Assembly (NCBI RefSeq): GCF_937616625.2
Contig: NC_065574.1
Coordinates: forward strand, 25,298,501 to 25,362,500
Source: Mercurialis annua
Lineage: Eukaryota > Streptophyta > Magnoliopsida > Malpighiales > Euphorbiaceae
Direction of reading: 5' to 3'
DNA length: 64,000 bases
The position numbers and the translations under genes are program-made. The notes below the pieces were generated by a model. It saw only the letters and a program-made list of their open reading frames with translations. It had not been told where the DNA came from and did not search any database. This document shows positions 60,291 through 64,000 of the stretch, piece after piece. Within the stretch, counting starts at the first letter, position 1. Each line of letters opens with the position of its first letter.

Positions 60291-63200
60291 AATATTTCAC
60301 CTTTTTAGATATTTAAGCCAAACGTTTAAAACGTTATGAAAATAATCCAAAGGTTTCACCTTTTTAGCGATTTAAGCAAAACGTTTACTAACGTTACAAA
60401 ATAAATCCAAATGTTTCACCTTTTTAGCAATTTAAGCCAAACGATTAAAACGTTATGAAACCAATCCAAACATTTAAAATGTTACGAAACAAATCCAAAC
60501 GTTTCATCTTTTTAGCGATTCAAGCCAAACATTTACAAACGTTACGAAACATGTCCAAACGTTAATCCTTTTTAGTGATTTAAACCAAACGTTTACAAAA
60601 TTTAAGAAACAAATCTAAACGTTTCGCCTTTTTAACGATTTAAGCCAAACGTTTACAAACGTTACAAAACAAATCCAAATGTTTCACCTTTTTAGAGATT
60701 TAAGCCAAACATATACAAATGTTACCAAACAAATCCAAACGTTTCACCTTTTTAGCGATTTAAGCCAAACGTTTACAAACGTTACGAAACAAATCCAAAC
60801 ATTTCACCTGTTTAGCGATTTAAGTCAAACGTTTAAAAATAACAAAACCAATCCAAACGTTTCGCCTTTTTAGCTATTTAAGCCAACCGTTTACAAATGT
60901 TACGGAACCAATCCAAACGTTAAAAAAGTTACGAAACAAATCCTAACGTTTTGAACGTTACGAAACCAATCACAACGTTTAAAACGTTATAAAACAAATC
61001 CAAATTTTATACCTTTTTAGCAATTTTATGCAAACTTTTAAAATGTTGCGAACCAAATTCAAACGTTTCACCTTTTTAGCGATTTAGGCCAAACGTATAC
61101 AAACGTTACGAAACAAATCCAAACGACCTATTTAACGATTTAAGCCAAACGTTTACAAATGTTACTAAACTAATCGAAAAGTTTAAAATGTTACGAAACA
61201 AATCCAAACTTTTTAAACATTAGGAAACCAATCCATACGTTTAAAACATTGCACAACAAATCCAAAGTGTAACCTTTTTAGCGATTTAAGCAAACGTTTG
61301 AAACATTACGAAACAAATCCAAACAATTCACCTTTTTAGCGATTTAAGCCAAACGTTTACAAACGTTACAAAACAAATGCAAACGTTTAAAACGTTACGA
61401 AACAAATCCAAATGTTTAAAATGTTAAGAAACCAATCCAAACATTTAAAGCGATACGAAACAAATCCAAATGTTTCACCGTTTAGAAATTTAAGAAAACG
61501 TTTAAAACGTTAAAAACAAATCCAAACGATTCACCTTTTTAGCAATTTGAGCCAAACTTTTACAAATGTTACGAAAAAAATCCAAATGTTTAACCTTTTT
61601 AGCGATTTAGGCTAAACGTTTACAAACGTTACGACAAATCCAAACGTTTAAAATGTTACGAAAACAATCCAAACGCTTAAAACGATATGAAACAAATCCA
61701 AATGTTTTACCTTTTTAGCAGTTTAAGCAAACGTTTACACACGTTACGAAACAAATCCAAATATTTCAACTTTTTAGCGATTTAAGCCAAACATTTACGA
61801 ACGTTACGAAACAAATCCAAACGTTTCCCCTTTTTAGCAATTTAAGCCAAACGTTTACAAACTTTAAGAAACAAATCAAAACGTTTCCTCTTTCTAGCGA
61901 TTTAATCCAAACGTTTACAAACCTTACGAAACAAATCCAAACGTTTCTCCTTTTTAGTGATTTAAGTCAAACCTGTACAAACGTTACGAAACAAATCCAA
62001 ACGTTTCACCTTTTTAACGATTTAAGCCAAATATTTACAAACGTTACGAAGTAAATCCAAACGTTTCACCTTTTTCACGATTTAAGCCAAATGTTTAAAA
62101 ACGTTACTAAACAAATCCAAACGTTTAAAACATTACGAAAAAAACCCAAACGTTTTACCTATTTAGCAATTTAAGCAAAACGTTTATAAACATTACAAAA
62201 CAAATCCAAATGTTTCACCTCTTAAGCAATTTAAGCCAAAAGTTTATAAACATTACGAAACAAATCCAAACATTTCACCTTTTTAGCGGTTTAAGGCAAA
62301 CGTTTAAAACGTTACGAAACAAATCCAAACGTTTAAAACGTTACAAAACAAATCCAAATGTTTCTCCTTTTAAGAGATTTAAGGCAAACTTTAAAACGTT
62401 AGAAACCAATCCAATCGTTTTCCCTTTTTAGCAATTTAAGTCAAATGTATAAAACGTTAGAAACCAATCCAAACGTTTACAAACGTTACGAAACAAATCC
62501 CACGTTTCACCCTTTTAGCGATTTAAGCCAAACATTTACAAACGTTAAGAAACAAATACACACGTTTCCCCTTTTTAGCTGTTTAAGCCAAACGTTTACA
62601 AACATTACAAAACAAATCCTAACGTATAAAACGTTACGAAACAAATCCAAACATTCAAAAAAACATTACGAAACCAATCCAAACGTTTTAAACGATATGA
62701 AACAAATCCAAACGTTTCACCTTTTTAGCGATTTAAGCCAAACGTTTACAAACGTCACGAAACAAATCTAAATGTTTTACCTTTTTAACAATATAAGTCA
62801 AACGTTAAAAACGTTACAAAACCAATCAAACGTTTCACATTTTTAGCGATTTAATCCAAACGTTTACAAACGTTACAAAACAAATCCAAACGTTTCACCT
62901 TTTTAGCGATTTAAGCCAAACATTAAAAACATTATGAAATTAATCGAAACGTCTAAAACGTTACAAAACAAATCCAAATGTTTCACCTTGTTAGCGATTT
63001 AAGCTAAACGTTTACAAACGTTACGAAACAAATCCAAGCGTTACGAAACAAATCCAAACGTTTTACATTTTTAGCGATTTAAGCCAAAAGTTTACAAACG
63101 TTACGAAATAAATCCAAACGTTTAAAACGATACGAAACAAATCAAAACCTTTAACCTTTTTAGCAATTTCAGCCAAACTTTTACAAACGTTACAAAACAA

Positions 63201-64000
63201 ATCCAAATGTTTCACCATTTTAGCGATATATGCCAAAAGTTTACAAACGTTACAAAACCAATCCAAACGTTTCACATTTTTAGCAATTTACGCCAAACGT
63301 TTACAAACGTTTCGAAACAAATCCAAATGTTTCACCTTTTTAGCGATTTAAGCCAAACATTTAAAACGTAATGAAACCAATCCAAACGTTTAAAACGTTA
63401 CGAAACAAATTCAAACGTTAGCAATTTAAGCCAAGAGTTTACAAACGTTACGAAACAAATCCAAGCGTTTCACCCTTTAAGCGATTTAAGCCAAACGTTA
63501 CGAAACAAATCCAAATGTTATAACGTTTTAACGATCTAAGCCAAACGTTTTCAAACGTTACGAAACAAATCCAAACGTTTTACCTTTTTAGCGATTTAAG
63601 CCAAACGTTTACAAACGTTACGAAATAAATCCAAACTTTTAAAACGTTACGAAACAAATCAAAACGTTTAAAACGTTAGGAAACCAATCCAAACGTTTAA
63701 AATGATACCTAACAAATGCAAACGTTTCACCTTTTTAGCGATTTAAGCAAACCTTACAAAACAAATCCAAACGTTTCACCTATTTAGCGATTTAAGCCAA
63801 ACATTTAAAACGTTACGAAACCAATCTAAACATTTAAAACATTACGAAACAAATCCAAACGTTTTTGCTTTTTAACGATTTAAGCCAAACGTTTACAAAC
63901 GTTACAAAACAAATCCAAACGTTTCCCCTTTTTAACGATTTAAGCCAAACATTTACAAAAGTTACGAACCAAATCCAAACGTTTAAAACATTACGAAACA
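60291..64000. repeat. 60-bp satellite array, block 5, running off the right edge
   Basis: Cleanest monomers of the window, e.g. 60731-60790. Half units (GTTTAAAACGTTACGAAAC) alternate with full ones. No end is seen. Confidence 0.95.

Noticed and set aside
1942..64000. Many 60-110-codon frames across the satellite with a 20-residue periodicity (e.g. T-K-Q-I-Q-T-F-H-L-F-S-D-L-S-Q-T-F), on both strands
   Set aside because: The 60-bp monomer is divisible by three, so any frame without a stop gives a 20-residue repeat. Frames open and close with random monomer mutations and neither strand is preferred, so these are not genes.

Overview
This window is plant nuclear DNA, most likely from an angiosperm with repeat-rich heterochromatin. 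It holds no intact host gene that I can support. The evidence is LTR retrotransposons primed by the plant initiator-Met tRNA (PBS TGGTATCAGAGC), Ty1/copia and Ty3/gypsy coding remnants, a plant-mobile-domain pseudogene with a short GT-AG intron, MITE-type elements and a long AT-rich satellite. Species and chromosomal position cannot be told from the sequence.

Layout. 1-998 (perhaps to about 1168) is a foldback transposon with a GGGTCTG/CAGACCC palindrome core. 1553-1921 is a MITE with an 8-bp target duplication. From about 1942 to the right edge the backbone is one satellite built on a 60-bp monomer, itself a dimer of a roughly 30-bp unit, with 0.37-kb and 2.8-kb higher-order repeats. It is split into five blocks: 1942-6150, 16578-25321, 48091-48225, 53702-57230 and 60291-64000. 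The interrupting pieces are (a) LARD1, 6151-16577, minus strand, a large retrotransposon derivative with near-identical LTRs, TSD AAACG and no coding capacity; (b) LARD2, 25322-48090, minus strand, older, whose left LTR carries a nested copia element (26217-35067, TSD AATAG) and a solo LTR of the LARD1 family (35165-38212, TSD GATTA); (c) a Ty3/gypsy fragment truncated at both ends (48226-53701, plus strand) with LTR, PBS, leader, gag, protease and part of RT; (d) a plant-mobile-domain pseudogene block (57231-60290), also cut off by satellite.

How the parts relate. LARD1, LARD2, the solo LTR and the gypsy fragment share cis-signals: the LTR-terminal motif CCCTAGCGCCGGTC followed by TGACA, the PBS and a leader motif CTACTGCGG. 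That motif is complementary to a CCGCAGTAG motif in the LTR. The LARDs therefore look like parasites that keep the replication and packaging signals of a gypsy family whose decaying gag-pol copy lies in the same window. Just upstream of the TATA-like site, LTRs of this superfamily carry unrelated cassettes of short palindromes or repeats. The nested copia element has almost identical LTRs around a coding region full of stops, so it was probably mobilised in trans after it had lost its genes.

Inferred order of events: satellite array, then LARD2, then the solo LTR and copia insertions into LARD2. LARD1 entered the satellite separately and recently. The gypsy and plant-mobile-domain pieces sit in the satellite without visible target duplications and look like captured fragments.
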